A stretch of 64,000 nucleotides of DNA, taken from Ascidia mentula (taxonomy: Eukaryota; Chordata; Ascidiacea; Phlebobranchia; Ascidiidae). The notes under the pieces are model-generated. The model saw nothing but the letters and a program-made list of their open reading frames with translations. It searched no databases and was not told where the DNA came from. Each line of letters opens with the position of its first letter. Positions within the stretch are counted from its first letter, which is position 1. The stretch spans positions 2,423,001 to 2,487,000 of the forward strand of contig OX387199.1 of the NCBI GenBank assembly GCA_947561715.1, read 5' to 3'. Made by a program: the position numbers and the translations under genes. Positions 49,441-63,000 of the stretch are shown piece by piece.

Positions 49441-50670
49441 ACTTTGAAAAATGGACGGTTTATTACATTGCTTTGAAACTTTCGATTTAAAATTGCCGCA
49501 TTGGACGAGGTTTGCCAATCATAAACTTAGTAGTTCAGTTAGAATCGTTGTAGTGCTTTGCTTTGCGGTTGCAGCGAAATGTAATCAACACCACGGATTA
49601 CACATGATTTGGTCGCAATTACCCGCTCTAATGGGCACTATAAATATACTGTACGTACGTGGATGGTCAAAATAAACCTGCCCTGAAACCGTTTACTACA
49701 TATCACCATTATATCTTTTTGTCGGGTTCTGATTCAATAAACCTCCGTTTTTTCATTAATTATTGTGTATAAAATGAACGGAAACAGTTTATTGTGGTAA
49801 GGACTTCAAGCACACAATTAATTTATTTATATTTTTCTGTGGCCCGGCTCCAAAATAAAATTTGAATGGAAATCCTTCACGCGATCCATAAAGATCTTTT
49901 AAACCCCTTCGGAGTGTACAAATATATTTTTTGCCAATTTAATTATGATTTGTGAGTTGCAGAGGCTCTTTCGGTCAACAACGTTGGTCGAGGGTGTAAT
50001 ATAATAACAATATGGTACACAGGCGATATGACAATATAACGTTCAATATAACGATATGACAAAACGTATGGGATTTGCACTACTATAGCCTCAGTCAACA
50101 CTTGCGTCATGAAAGTACGCATGCTTATTATCATCTGAATGACACCATTGACGAGTCGAAAAAAATAAACAACTTTCTTTTTCTCAATGCTGAAACTGAA
50201 AGTTGGCTGTTTCGGTAAAATAATTCTAACCGGAGGGTCGTACCGGCTGGTGTGCGCAAATATAGTTTTGTGAAACTTGAATTTAGTGAATTTATTCACT
50301 TACCTATAGTATACGAAGACGTAATGGTTTATTTTTTCCAGTAAATTCAATCGTTTCGGTCAGAATATTTTTTCCTTCAACTTATCTTCATATTGATTTG
50401 GATTGTAGGCGAAAATCAATTAAATAATGAAATAGCATTGAATGTGGGACAACGATGTTTGATGAGTCCAGTCAGCGACGGGAAGAATAAAGGACTTTTC
50501 AGATCAAAGCAAATTGTCCCACTAATATTTTCATTATTTTCTCCATAACCACAACTCAGGACACAGCGATCTTATCGTTGAATTAAACAACGTTTCAACA
50601 CGTGGCTTAATCAGGTTTCGGGTGAGCGAAAACCAACAAATTTGATAACACAAGTGGACTACCAAAACCA

Positions 50671-50885
50671 ATTGTGTAAGCTGCAGACAGATGGCCACTG
50701 TTTCGACCTAAAAGGTCTCACCAGTGCATCTGGTGTGACCTTCAGACGACTTTGCTGACCAAACGGCCAAGCAAAGACTTCCACTTTGTTGTGACTATAC
50801 AATCACCGTCATCCGTTGGGCTCCAAACTAGGTGCAACCTCACGGAGAAAAAAATTATTGGCTCCACTTTGCTAACAAAAATCAA
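50671..50885 (-). repeat. Hammerhead-bearing repeat, copy F, relative of copy A
   Basis: It starts with ATTGTGTAAGCTGC like copy A and shares its interior (ACTTTGCTGACCAAACGGCC) and outer flank (ATTATTGGCTCCACTTTGCT). On the minus strand it has CTGGTGAG, ACC-TTTTA-GGT and CGAAAC. One core base differs, four bases are inserted in stem I, and the right inverted end is missing, so it is probably inactive. Confidence 0.55.
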
Positions 50886-51202
50886 GACAACAAAACCCCA
50901 TCTTTCTAACCGACGGAGAATCCAGACGTAATTAAGTTCGGATAAATGACATGGAAATACTTGAATGCTATAACCGTTAGATGGAGGTAGAGCGTCAGTA
51001 CTTGCCAAATGGGAAAAAAAATTTGGAAGAAAGTGCAGTAGACAAACTTGCATTGTATTTTTACAGCCCACCGGTAGTGTAAGTAAACCGAAATGGTTCT
51101 AGTAAATTGTGTGGTGTTCTGGTGAGAATCTAACGGCTGGCGCAGTTATTTTTTGGTTGTGTTTTCCACTCACTGCAAGAATCTTACAAGTATACGAAAT
51201 AT

Positions 51203-51346
51203 TGTTTGGTCTCGGGAGCCAAACCAAAGTCACATTAGAGTTTCGTGTGCCTGTTCCTCAGCGCAAATGCTTTATGAGGTTGTTACGATACGCATGACTG
51301 AACAAAGAAAGTCATCTTCTCCTGTATACGCGCCCATATGTAAAGT
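51203..51346. repeat. Direct repeat, copy 2
   Basis: Near-identical to 49293-49440; it differs by a small deletion (TTTGTTCC versus TGTTCC) and a few substitutions. The high identity points to recent mobility or duplication. Confidence 0.8.
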
Positions 51347-54300
51347 TCTCAATTGAGAACTGAAACGTGTTTTGTTCATAACGACAGAAAAAAGCTTGAC
51401 AGACGAACTTTCAGGCCAAAAAAAAATGCTCAAATAGTCGCCGTACGCGTACATTACACACAAAAATCACAGAAAGGTCGGTCTCCAGCGCAGTTCACAC
51501 ATATACTGGTTGGTCTACAGTGATTGACACGTTTACAGGGGGCGGATCAAGTATCTCCAGGGGTGGTGGTTATTATCCAATTCTGATTGTTACGCAATAA
51601 AAGCAATTTTGGTCTCTTGACCATTAAAATGCCAAGCATGCGTCAGACAAATCATGCCAGTGATGGACAAAAATCAATCTTAAGACAACCCTTTTGTGTG
51701 CCACATTTCAGGGGGGGGTCGATCGCCGCATTCGACTTCTCCTGGATCTACCCCTACATGTTTATTAAAGTCGTTTCAACAGAAACTAATGCAATGGTGA
51801 ACTGATTTTACCTAAAAGGCCTAAATTTTCTACCGATTAAATGTGACAAACCAAAGTTCTTTGGGCTGTCCCGGTTTGTTCTCATGACTGTAAGTCAGTA
51901 ACAAGCAGTACAACAAACGCGTTTAGCGCTTGACCGAAACTTTGTTTAACAAGTCAATGTTTACAAGTGAAATTATAATTACATTCCTAGAGGTGGAAGA
52001 GGTCCAAGGAGTATTAGGAAAACTATTTTACGAACAAACTTGTTCGCATCTTGCGTTCGATACAGAAACCAACGATTCTGTTACAGGTGTCGCGAACCAA
52101 TAGAGAAAATCCAACACCCTTGAGCTTGTTTCCGTTTATGTTGCGCAAGGAAACAATCCAAACTTGCATGCAAATTGTATAGTATTGCATAGCGGCGCGC
52201 TACAGCGGCGGGCTGCATGCTTGCTGCAAACACACCGAGCGGGTTGTGACACGGCGTGTCGCGTGACTCACCCTGACTGAGAGCGGAAGAATCTCGAATG
52301 ATAAAACCGCAAACAATCCGTGAACTCGCGCAACCTTTACACTGTTATGACTCGAAATCATTCTGGTCGTGGCGAAAGCTTGAAATGTGAAAGGTGACTC
52401 AAGTGCAGTGTGGTGATTGTGGAATACCGAAACACGGAATCGTGTGGAGGTTTGTCATGCCGAATACGCTAGGGGGATTTCTGGACATTGAGTTGTCTGC
52501 ACTTTGCAGCTATAGTTCTTTTGTATCGTGATTAGGCTCATGCTATTGTAAAGTTCATTTGAATAAAAATGAGTTTGGGTAAATGGAGTTGGTTTACCAA
52601 ATAAAAGCGCACATACTGCCTCTATTGATGGGACCGCAAGGGTGTTGGTAAAGCAGCTAGGATCCAATGATTGGTTGCATCCGCAAAAACTGTTTCCAAT
52701 CCTTCTCATATGCTAAAAAAAGTTTAAATTAGACAAAGGAAGAGTGTCAAAATAATAGAGCACTAAGTGTGTCCAAAGCTCCCAGGGTTGGAATGAAGCT
52801 GTTATAGGATCCAATATTTAATGGCTCCGCTGCAACACTTGCTGTCCTGCAAAAATCTCCTTGTATAGTTTAATTGGGTTCGCTCGCGAATAATAATAAT
52901 CGTTATACCTATTGTCACGCATATCGTGTGAAGAGGTAACAGATTTCTACTTTTCTATGCACGATCAAATCTCCCAGCAAATTTATTGGGCGCCAAAATC
53001 ACATCGGGCCCGAATGAACCGAATGTGACGTACGGATGTGACGAAGGCTATTTGCATTTTACCTGCTTGGAAATGAAATGACCTTGCAGAATTAAGCACT
53101 CGGGTCCTATTTGGAGCCAATTTTGTAGCAAAGGAGAAAGATTGTTTTGGAGTGTTTGGCAGCCTATATAGATTTAAACCTTCTTCAAATCGCCATGCAA
53201 ATAAAATCACCATTCAATATAAATAAACCCATACTTTTCCGCAAGGAAGTCAAAAAGTTGGTTCGTAAAGTAAACAAACATTTAAACTGAATAACTTCAC
53301 AAAGATCCAAATACATTCGTGACCACTAAATATAACACAGGGTTATTTATAAGCGTGGCTTCCTACGACCCCGTAACCAGGCACTTTTTCATAAACAACA
53401 ACGCGGCTTTTGCTGAAAACCCAAGTACAATGCAAAATGCAGATTATGACAAAATTCTTGTTGTGTTCGTGCAAGGGGTCCATGCTTACTTTGGCATCTG
53501 GGGCAAGTTTGAATGTAAAAAAAGAGAACCTATCTAAGTCACTTTGACCAATGGAGTGGCAATCCCTTTAAAAAAGGACGTCACAAAAATATTTTCAGCT
53601 TCAAAACTATAGGATAACTATGTTCAGCTATCACAGATGGAACGATTGCCTTATGACAATGGGTTCCCCCTCGTTTATCTTTCAACAAAAACAACCGCGC
53701 ACTCAGATGCTGCAAACAGCCGACAGATTGCTGCAAAAACAATCGGCATGAACCGAGCATACCCGCGAGCCTAGCGCCTAACTATATCCTCTATAGAGGG
53801 GATTGCCACTACCGACCGTACATACCCTTCCGGTATAGAGGCAGCCTCAAACGATTGTACGCTTCAAACGACCAGCGGCTACGCGGGGTAGAACGGGTGC
53901 AAACACTGCAAGCCTAAATAGCGCGGACACAAAAATATCTACTCATATTTACAGCAGACAGCTGTTGGTAAGAGGGCGTGCATTTCCAACGTATGAGCTG
54001 ATGTCATTCATCGGTCGAAAGAAACTCGGTTCAACCCCATCACTCGAAACCGCGCGAACCAATTTTTTCTCCCTCCACCACGTGACGCTGGACGTTTCCT
54101 TGGATGTGACAGATGTTGGGGTAATATGGAGTCAAGCGCAAAACCGCCTCATTTCGGGGAAATTTTTGGGTTCAACAAGTGCGTGTTAAAGGGGCACCCT
54201 GAGTTCTATTGTATTTTCGGATTTTCTACGAAAAGAAATTTCTTCCAAGTACGCAATCAAGTATAGGCTATGACTAAATGATTTTTACATCACTTTCGAT

Positions 54301-57300
54301 ATCAGTTCTTGGAAGTCACGAACATGTTCTAAAACGTTTGCCAATTTAAATGAGACGCATAATGACGTGGAATATGGCCATATGGACCGCTTTTTGTGTT
54401 TACCAGCTAGTGAAAGAATATGCTTAACGTTTGCTGCTTTAAACTAGAATCAGTAACCAATTTTGTGATTACGCCTTGGCGTTGCAGAGGTTTGGATGTT
54501 TCCAACCTTTAAGTCAATGCTTGAATCGCGTAAATAATTAATGTGCAATTCGCCAATCTGCTGCACAATATGCAAGGAGAAGGGCCGCGGTTTTTAGTGG
54601 AATACCTTCAGTATTTCTCTGTGTGTCAGACGAAAATACCAAGCAGTGTATGGTGTCAATTTTCGGTCACAACACTTTAACAGAAATTATATTGTAATAA
54701 TTTAGCACGCTAACCAAATTTTGCTGATGAAGATGCTCCGGTATTTCCATTACCTTGTGACTGATCCATTTTTGAGACGGCCATTGGAAAAACCCGCAAG
54801 ATAGCCACAGAGTTACACCAGCGGCTGTGTTTTTTTGTCGGGGTCTTCTGAACGCTCAAAATCATTTCCTGCAGTGCAACCATTTCGCCAAATTCTGATG
54901 CCGTGGAGATTTGAGGTTGAAGAGTTCAACATTCGGTTTAAGCCGGCACAGGAGCAACAATACGCTGTCACCTCGTCATGTGTCGCTTGCGCACTAAGGA
55001 AGTGCCAACAATACTGTAGATGCGAAACTCAAACGATCCCAAGTGTGGATTGAGTCTTGCAAACACCAACGGAAGCTGCAAGAAGCTTGCAGCTCAATAA
55101 CCCGTTGCTCATGTTGTTGATTATCTTCGCAACGCGACCGCAAACGACAGCTGTGTTATCATGTGGATTGGGTTCATCAGATGCCCACTTTGAAGGGTTA
55201 TTTGTTTTGAGAAGAATAAAATGGAAATATTATTTGTAAACTTTGCAACGCAGATGATTGAACTTAGCCCCCCCCCAACTTCCAAATTAATTGAAGCACA
55301 AAAGTTTTACTGCGTCAAGTTGGGAGTTCTGAAATATGGGTTTCCAGCAAATGTCTAAAAGTATACGAGAAAAAGTATTCCGAAAGACACTTTACAGTTA
55401 TAATGTTACCTATGGCGTAAATGAAAGTTATGGGCTACAATCAGACTTAACAATGCGTCGACCCACTTTCTGTATCTCTAAGATACGAAGCAGGCGATTC
55501 ACGTCTGGCATCTTTCCAAACCTCACACCCCCGGTCACGTCTTAAGTATAAGCAAGATCTACAGCCTCAACAAGTGGCAACAAGATATTTAGCCTGACAA
55601 GCGCCGTAACGAAGCCTTCCGGTATCATGGGCATGTAGGAACACGTGACACCAGCGCAGGGTAAAATGACGCGCTGGTTCGCGCGTGCAACGTCATTTCC
55701 GCTCACGTAGCGGCGCTGAACTGGTTCGACCGCAAATGCCTCTCTGCCCGCTCTGCTTCTGTTGCCAATCGCTCAAATAGGGCTCGGCGAACGTCTGAGC
55801 GATGAAGGGAGGTTTTTGACCGAGTCACGAGCCGGGGGAAGTTTTTTAGTGTCTTAGGCCAATTTGTGTTCCTTAGGTATCAGTTCCAGTTGTGGTTGAG
55901 CTATACAATAACTCAGACAAGTAACTGTTTAGACTCTGGTTGGCTAGAGATCATTGGAGTGCGTTATGCATAAGGAGAACCTCCCGTTGTATCGCGCTTA
56001 AGTGACGTGGGGTGTAAACAAAACAACGCAGAGAGTGTTAATTTAAAAGGCGTTCGATAAGTTATGAGGTTCGCGCTGCTTCGCCACTTTAACACCCGGC
56101 ATTCCATATTTCCAGGTAATATCGTGACAACGCTTGTCGTTTGATCTTGGTTGGCGCTCGTCGCATAAAGACAGCCTTAATTGCCGGTTTGGTCGCAATA
56201 ACTTTGGGCTTTGCGTCCGCGGGATCTCACACAACGTTCGAACTTGAGACCGCCCGCTAACGAAACATGTGCCCCAGGCTTGCGTTGCCAACGGCAGCAG
56301 CGAAAACAACACGGATTCCTGAAATATCGTCAGGGCCAGGCGAGTCCAAACCGCATTCAAACGAAATCTCCCTGTAGCCTGGTCTGGGCCTGTTCGTCTG
56401 CCATCGACCGGTCGGCCGGACTCAAATACTTTCAATGTGCGACTGAATTGCCCGTGCTTGCTCTCGAGTTGATTTGGGTACGTACGGTTTATCGGAACCG
56501 GTTTTTCACGGCAGGTTTAGATAAGTACCAGGTTTTTGAGAGCTTTGGCGTTTCGACCCATCAACGCGGTTACTAGTATGCAAATTAACTTTCAAGATTA
56601 ATAATGCATTGCTGTGAAACATCAATGCAACCTTCGCAGAAGTAAGGTCATGAACACCTGTGTTTTATTGCTTTTTCTCATACAGATTACATTTCACAAA
56701 GGCAATGGAAAATATAACTTGTGTTGTGTATTTGCGTGGAAATTAACTTATCAGTGTCTGGATTCGTGAAGAGGGACTTTAATGTAATCACGTAGCGCGA
56801 CCTTTGTCTACCGATCCCGCAGCATTTTGGCAAAGGTCAGATAAATAGTGACTGCAGCGGAACGTACAACCCCGCTAAACGCGCGTGCCTATATCAGCCT
56901 GCGTATATTACCACAGCAATTAATAGCCGCACGATGAGTGTAGAGCATATAGGAACTGTGCATGGACGTGCTAGCTATGGGCGTGAACTCACTGCGGGTT
57001 GCAACTGTTTTTAGCGTGGTATAATTAGGGAAATTTATTTCTCATTCACGTTACGCTTTTTGAGGAACGTTCAGGTCACAATTTGTCTAATTGCTTGAAT
57101 GTGCTGTACATGTCTATAGGAGCAACGCGACCACTTGTTGTTGTCTTATATTAACTGCGGTGTGTTGTTTCCCAGTGCCCGGGCAAATATTTGTATTCGT
57201 GCCAGGCTCTTAGGCGACCTTACGACCTTGCGCAAAGGTCATCCCGGGTTACAAGAATTCCTGAAAGGCTGTGTACCTTGTAGTTTCTTCAGTCGTGGCG

Positions 57301-60080
57301 GATTTAACGAAGATCGGTTTGTTGGTTTGTTTAATATTTATTTTTATTGAAATTCAGGCTCGGTACAAGAAGTCTTGAATAGAAATGCGTTACATGCGTT
57401 TTACTTAGAAACGTGACAGATTTCAGTTTCGGTTACACATACAGGAGTCATACGGGTACGTGATTAAACTTGTGTTAAATCCAGGCGATGGTTCACAGCG
57501 GTGACGGCAAGTCACTCTGATCCGGTTTAAGCGTAAACTTAGTTTCACGCACTGTTAATATAGCGTAGTGCGACTGACTCTGTGTTAATTAATATTCGCG
57601 GTATAGCGGACATTTGTGTGACAAGTACCAGCAGCGTACGGCGAAGCTCATTTTGCCAGAACAGCAGCCAAACGAGGTTGGCGCGGACGCTTCCAAAACC
57701 CATCGAAAGGCTAAACTCCGTTGACCCGCCAGGCTAATGAAGAAACGACCCTCGCATAATTTTCGCCTTTAGCTTTAGCCTGGGCCGACTCGTCTGAATG
57801 CAGATGTGGAATTTCTCCTGTAGAGACGACTGGCGTTTCGCCTCTCTACCCTTTTTTTCTTTTCAGCCTCGCGTTCGGCAACTTCAAAAGCTGCGCGCTT
57901 AGGCTATCGTTTAGCAGAGCGGCGCAGCAAACTGTAGCAGTGGGGCATCGACTATTATTTTACAAGGTCGGCTTTGTTTGCATTTTACAGAGGAAAGGTG
58001 CATTTTGGTTCCGATTAGAATTTACAACTTTCATGACGCTCGTGAAACGGAAAAGATGCATCCGGTAATTTAAAGTTCAATGGGTTTGCGCCAAATCTTA
58101 CTGGAAAAGAAGAAAGCATTTTAGACATTAGCGCGTTTAACTGCATTGCGCCACTCACAAAACCGCTGCTGGTGTAGCAGGAATACCTGTGCGTCACTGC
58201 GGAGGGAAGGTGGGACAGTGACCTTAGATGCGCGGTTTTCGCCATGTGAAACATCTTGCAGTGCTGGCAAAACGTTGCATCAACCAATGCACAAACAGGT
58301 AGATAAGTGGCGGGTTTCGCGGCTATTTAATGGGCCCACGACCCCACGTATTTGTCACGTATTTACTTACATTTAGTTGCAGCTGATGTGTATTAGTTGC
58401 GTGCACCACTTCAAACTGTAAGTAAAACAAACTATAGCAACCAAAATGTAAGCATAGAAAAAGTAATGAAATACAATAGAGGCTTTGCAATAGGACGTTA
58501 CATAGAATGACGAAAGAATACCCAAATTTATTGATTTAACTTTGGTGTGCGGACATTTTGAAGCACATTCAACGACACTCAGGGGGTTCACGAACCCCGG
58601 GTTATGAAACCCTTTTATAGGGGAATAATACGCAAAATTCGGGTCGATACAGTTTGTTTAGTTGTATCAACTGAGTGGTTGTTTAATTAGGCGTTGTTCA
58701 CCACTGCGGAAGTGCCAGGGATTTGTTTATGCTCGTTGTGCGTGCGCCGAACTTCCTCAAAAAGGCCAAAGCAGGTCGCCGAGTTCGAATGAAGTACCTC
58801 GGAACGAATCAGATACGCGCGCACGTACGCAGGTAAACTTTCACAATTCCCTGCCCAGCAAACCATGCGTGGACTGACTGCAGTTCAGCGAGGTTTGTTA
58901 AAGTTCGAACGCGAAGGCGTGCGTCATGGATTTGGAACGAGCTTACACGGGGATTCCTGTTTGGTTTCGTTGAAATTTTTACTTTGGAGACTGCAACATG
59001 ATTTGACTTCTTCAGTGCCGAGTGTAAAGCGGAATTATTTTGTCGACAAGCCGCATTGACCTTTAACTGTTCTTTCCGTTCAAAGGCTAAGCCGCTGGTC
59101 GTGTAATGTCGTAGCCTTCCTTTAGAAATCGCGGTAACTGTGGCCCGCTACCGCCTGTTTCAACAGCCGTGTATACTGTATACACATAATTTAATGCGTC
59201 AAGGACAGGTAATGGTCTTGTATTTGCTCTAGTATAAGATGTGGCTCTCTTGAAATAAAATATATTCGACTATAAACGATAGTGGAATATATTTTGAATC
59301 GACGATTTTGTGAGACTTAGATCTTTCACAATCAAAGCGTCCGCAAGAATAATTTGTTGAAGTTACACCAGGAAAGCTTGAGATAATGCCGCCAACCATG
59401 TATTACAGAGTAGTAAAGATAATAAGGATCTGCAAAACAGTACCAAGGTATGTACCTTGGCAGGTATCGCACACTATATATTGATGTGTGTTTCCAAATG
59501 TATTGCAGAGTCCACAGAAATACAGACGCTTACAGCCATATTGCTTTACATTGTAGGCCTTCATAAAAAATCACTACAAGTTTTTTCAAAAACAAAATTG
59601 GCATTGTGTTTTTAGAAACAAAAACTAATGTCCAGGAACTGTCTACGGCACGCTGCAGTTCTTCATATGCATTTCGGTGCAGCCATTTTGCTGGTTTAGC
59701 GACAGAACCTAATTAAACCACAAGTTAGCGAGTCATGACAAGCAGGATCGAAAATAGTTGATTTCGGCGCAGGCTCGGCTAATCGTGATTGCACCGAACC
59801 GCTTCCGCTATTGCATCTTGGCGCTACTGCTTGCCACAGACTTGCTGAGTTTGCAGTTTTCGAAATGGTTAATCGTTAAATCCAGCTGAAACAGTGGTGA
59901 AAAATGTTGTTAGTTTTCAATTATGCAGTTAAGGTGTGCTTGGAGTAAAGCTTCAATTGCAACATTAAAGAAGTCTTTATAAAGTAACAACAAATCGCTA
60001 ATCTCTTTTTCATATTTAGGAGCTGTGCAATAGGAAATAATCTGTATTTTGCAAAAGAAAAAATACCCCCAGAAAACACC

Positions 60081-63000
60081 ATGAAGATCGTTGTGGCGGG
60101 AATGCCGAAGACAGGAACAAAATCAATCAAAGCGGCGTTGACGATGCTCGGTTACACAGTGTACGACGCTGAGGAGAATTTCGAGTACCTCCATGCGGAT
60201 TGGACCAAGATAATGACCGTAGGTGGATCCACAGAGGACTTCCAGAGGATGTACGCGGATGTTGACGCCACTTGTGACGTTCCTGCGTGCTACTACTGGG
60301 AGGAGATGCATAAAGCGTTCCCGGACGCTAAGGTATTACGCGTTCTGTGCAATGTAAGACTGTTCCCTTGTTCTAGAGGTTAAGCTTTAATTAGAGACCG
60401 ATTTGGTCATGTGAAAGTATCCAGGTTGTTGTGCATGATTTCTATGTCGCTTGTTGTGATTCGAGTCTGTTTTGTCAGCTTGGCGTATTTTTGTCATGCA
60501 GTCTGACATTTCGCTCTAAAAAATTGTTTGTGTTATCCCCGACAGCGCGTTCCATGCCAGGCATTTGAAAAGCGTTCGCGTGGAATCGGAATAGGCCAGC
60601 ACTAAAAATAGTACAGGCCCAAGCAGGACAGAAAGCGGCAGTGGAAGTTATAAATAGACCTGTTATGTTTGCGCTACGGTAAGGTATCGCGGAATGTTAA
60701 ACAAACCACGACGAACGCCTTCCCCGCGAACTACATCCATGGTGGTAGCAAACAAACCTCTTGTGACGGTAATTACGACATCCCTTATTATCTGGTAATT
60801 ACCGATAACGTTTATTGACTTGTGGGGGTAACCTGTGTTTTTGTAGGGTCGATCTTAATCCTTGTCAAGATATATTTTGACCACAACTCTTGTCGCCAAA
60901 GACTTGTTTATATGAGCATAGGTCCAGTGTGATTTGGGTCCATTAGAAGCTGCCCCAGCTTATGATGCAATAAGCGTGCGCTGCATTCGTGGTGGTGGGT
61001 GGTTGAGCGCCAGGCTCCAAGAAAAAGCGATTCGTGATTTGCGTCGGTTAGGGTGAAATAAACATGTCTGCACAGGAAGAAAAAACAAGGATAGATAATG
61101 AAGGGTGTCGTGGGCTGTGTCATGTGTCACGTGTCAGGCCATTAGATTACATACAATATTTTATTGCATTGCTGGGGATGCAACAGGCTGCCAAAAATCA
61201 AGTACGGGTAACGGGGAACAAATCAGCAGCTCCAAGGGAGCAGGTTTGTTCAAAATATTAAGGCATTTGTCGTCTTACACCAACATCTCCGGTGCGGCAA
61301 GCCTCCAATCATCCTATAGACAGAGCCTCTGCCTTCCCGCACAAAGGCGCGCGGGTCTTCCGCTTCATAAAATAAATACATAACACAAGGGCCCTCGCGG
61401 AAGATTTACCTGTAGGCAGAGTTTCGCCTCATGCTTCCGTTTATCGGCGATGTTGGAGAAATAACAGAAGCACTCCTCTTATGCTTAACTGCACAAGGTG
61501 GGCGGTTACAGGAATAGTTTAGTTCTGTGGTTCGAGCGTGTGGGTGGTTACCTGTGTCAAGCGGTGAATGGCAGCTCTCTAATGCGGTTGCCTTTCGTTG
61601 TTAGGCTTGGCTTCATATTGCATTTATACCGCGGAGATTTTGTGCGGTTTTTCACTTGTTCTTTTCCTGGCGGAATCCTAGTTTTTTTTCTAGTTTTTTT
61701 TTGATAAAGTTTCCTTCCAATTCCTTTGTCGTGACAGTTTATCCCATATATTGCTTGACAACCAAGCAAAGCTGCTGATGCCGGCAAATTGCACCGCGTA
61801 TGGTTTTGCCGCATACCTGATTCGCTACGGTCATACGGGTCCTTCCTGGAAATTTGCGTAAGACTTGACAGACGGTTAGGCGCCTTCGGGCAAAACCACA
61901 TTGGCTTCTTGGAAATGACTTGAATTGTAGATCAGCTATCCAATGCGACCGGATGTTCAGCCAGGGCATATAATCACACTTGCCTCGTGTTTTCGAAAAT
62001 CTTTAACTTTATTTAAAGATTTTTCGGTATGCAGAACTGTATTGGTGTCCATAACTCGGCTTCTAGTGGTTGTAGCATGGTATTGGCCAGGTAGACCCGT
62101 GATACTTATAGCAGATAGCATGTGTGCTTGACTTTACCAGTATCGCTGTGTGCTTATGCACTCGGAATTACTTGGGATTGAAGAACTATTGGCTCATTCG
62201 CCAGGTTCTACCAAACAAACCAATTTTAATTTTTGCTTCAACAGACACAATTAGACCATATCGCCCAACACAAAGCTTGCATGCAACATTGACATTCAAT
62301 TCGACCATAGCGCCATCTATTGGTGTTGTTTTTAAAAAATCGTTTTTCCAACAGATCCTCCTGATGATTCGGGACTCGGAGGAGGAATGGTGGCAGAGTA
62401 TGGATCGACAACTGAGGATGTTGGCGAACTGTGGACTCTATAGTCGCATGAGCACTCTATCCCCACACTGCGCCCGACTTCAGCGTTTCCTCAACACAGC
62501 AAGTAAGTTTCGATTTGCCTGATGGCAGTCATTTCCATTAGAGTGCCACTTTAGCTTTGTTGTAATATGAGGTATTAGATTGCCGTTTGGCTTTCGAGTC
62601 GCTGCACACAACGATTTGTGGCGTTCTTGATGAATTTCTTATGTTTACCGAGGGAAGAAAGCAAAAACATAGACGGGGGCCCACTTCCAGACCTCTCATC
62701 TTGTCGCATCTATCAAATAGCTGGGCTTGCAAAACATTCCCGTTTTCCTTAGGTAGGCAGAAAGTGTATTTTTATCCCAGCGACGAAAGACTTCCGTCAG
62801 CGAAAAACGTATACAGAGGAATGCGAACCTGGAGCAGGTCAAAGTTACGTCTGTTGTTTTGCTCGCAACTGACTTGTAAACATTAGGCACGATCGCAAGT
62901 GTCACCTCACAGCAGACTTTGACTTGCGTAACCTCCGGTAGAAGGTCGGCGGCTTACCATGCACACCTACACCACATTATGGTTAACACCAGTCACAGAA

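Larger units (their letters stand above)
48405..60080. other. Gene-poor region
   Basis: Nearly 12 kb without a supported exon on either strand. It holds the ~148 bp direct repeat pair, hammerhead-bearing repeat copy F and CpG-richer islands near 55.6-56.5 kb and 57.6-57.9 kb that could be distal regulatory DNA for the sulfotransferase-like gene. Short open frames here show no domain, splice context or paralogy. Confidence 0.45.

Noticed and set aside
54726-54740. CTGATGAAGATG, a partial hammerhead core
   Set aside because: No stem II or GAAA in range.
53319-55053. Several 70-75 codon plus-strand frames
   Set aside because: No recognisable motif, no flanking splice sites in phase and no paralogue; expected by chance in this length.
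56043-56576. Two overlapping frames of 120-130 codons on opposite strands
   Set aside because: They lie in a GC-richer island where stops are rare; the peptides are low in hydrophobic pattern and match nothing I know.
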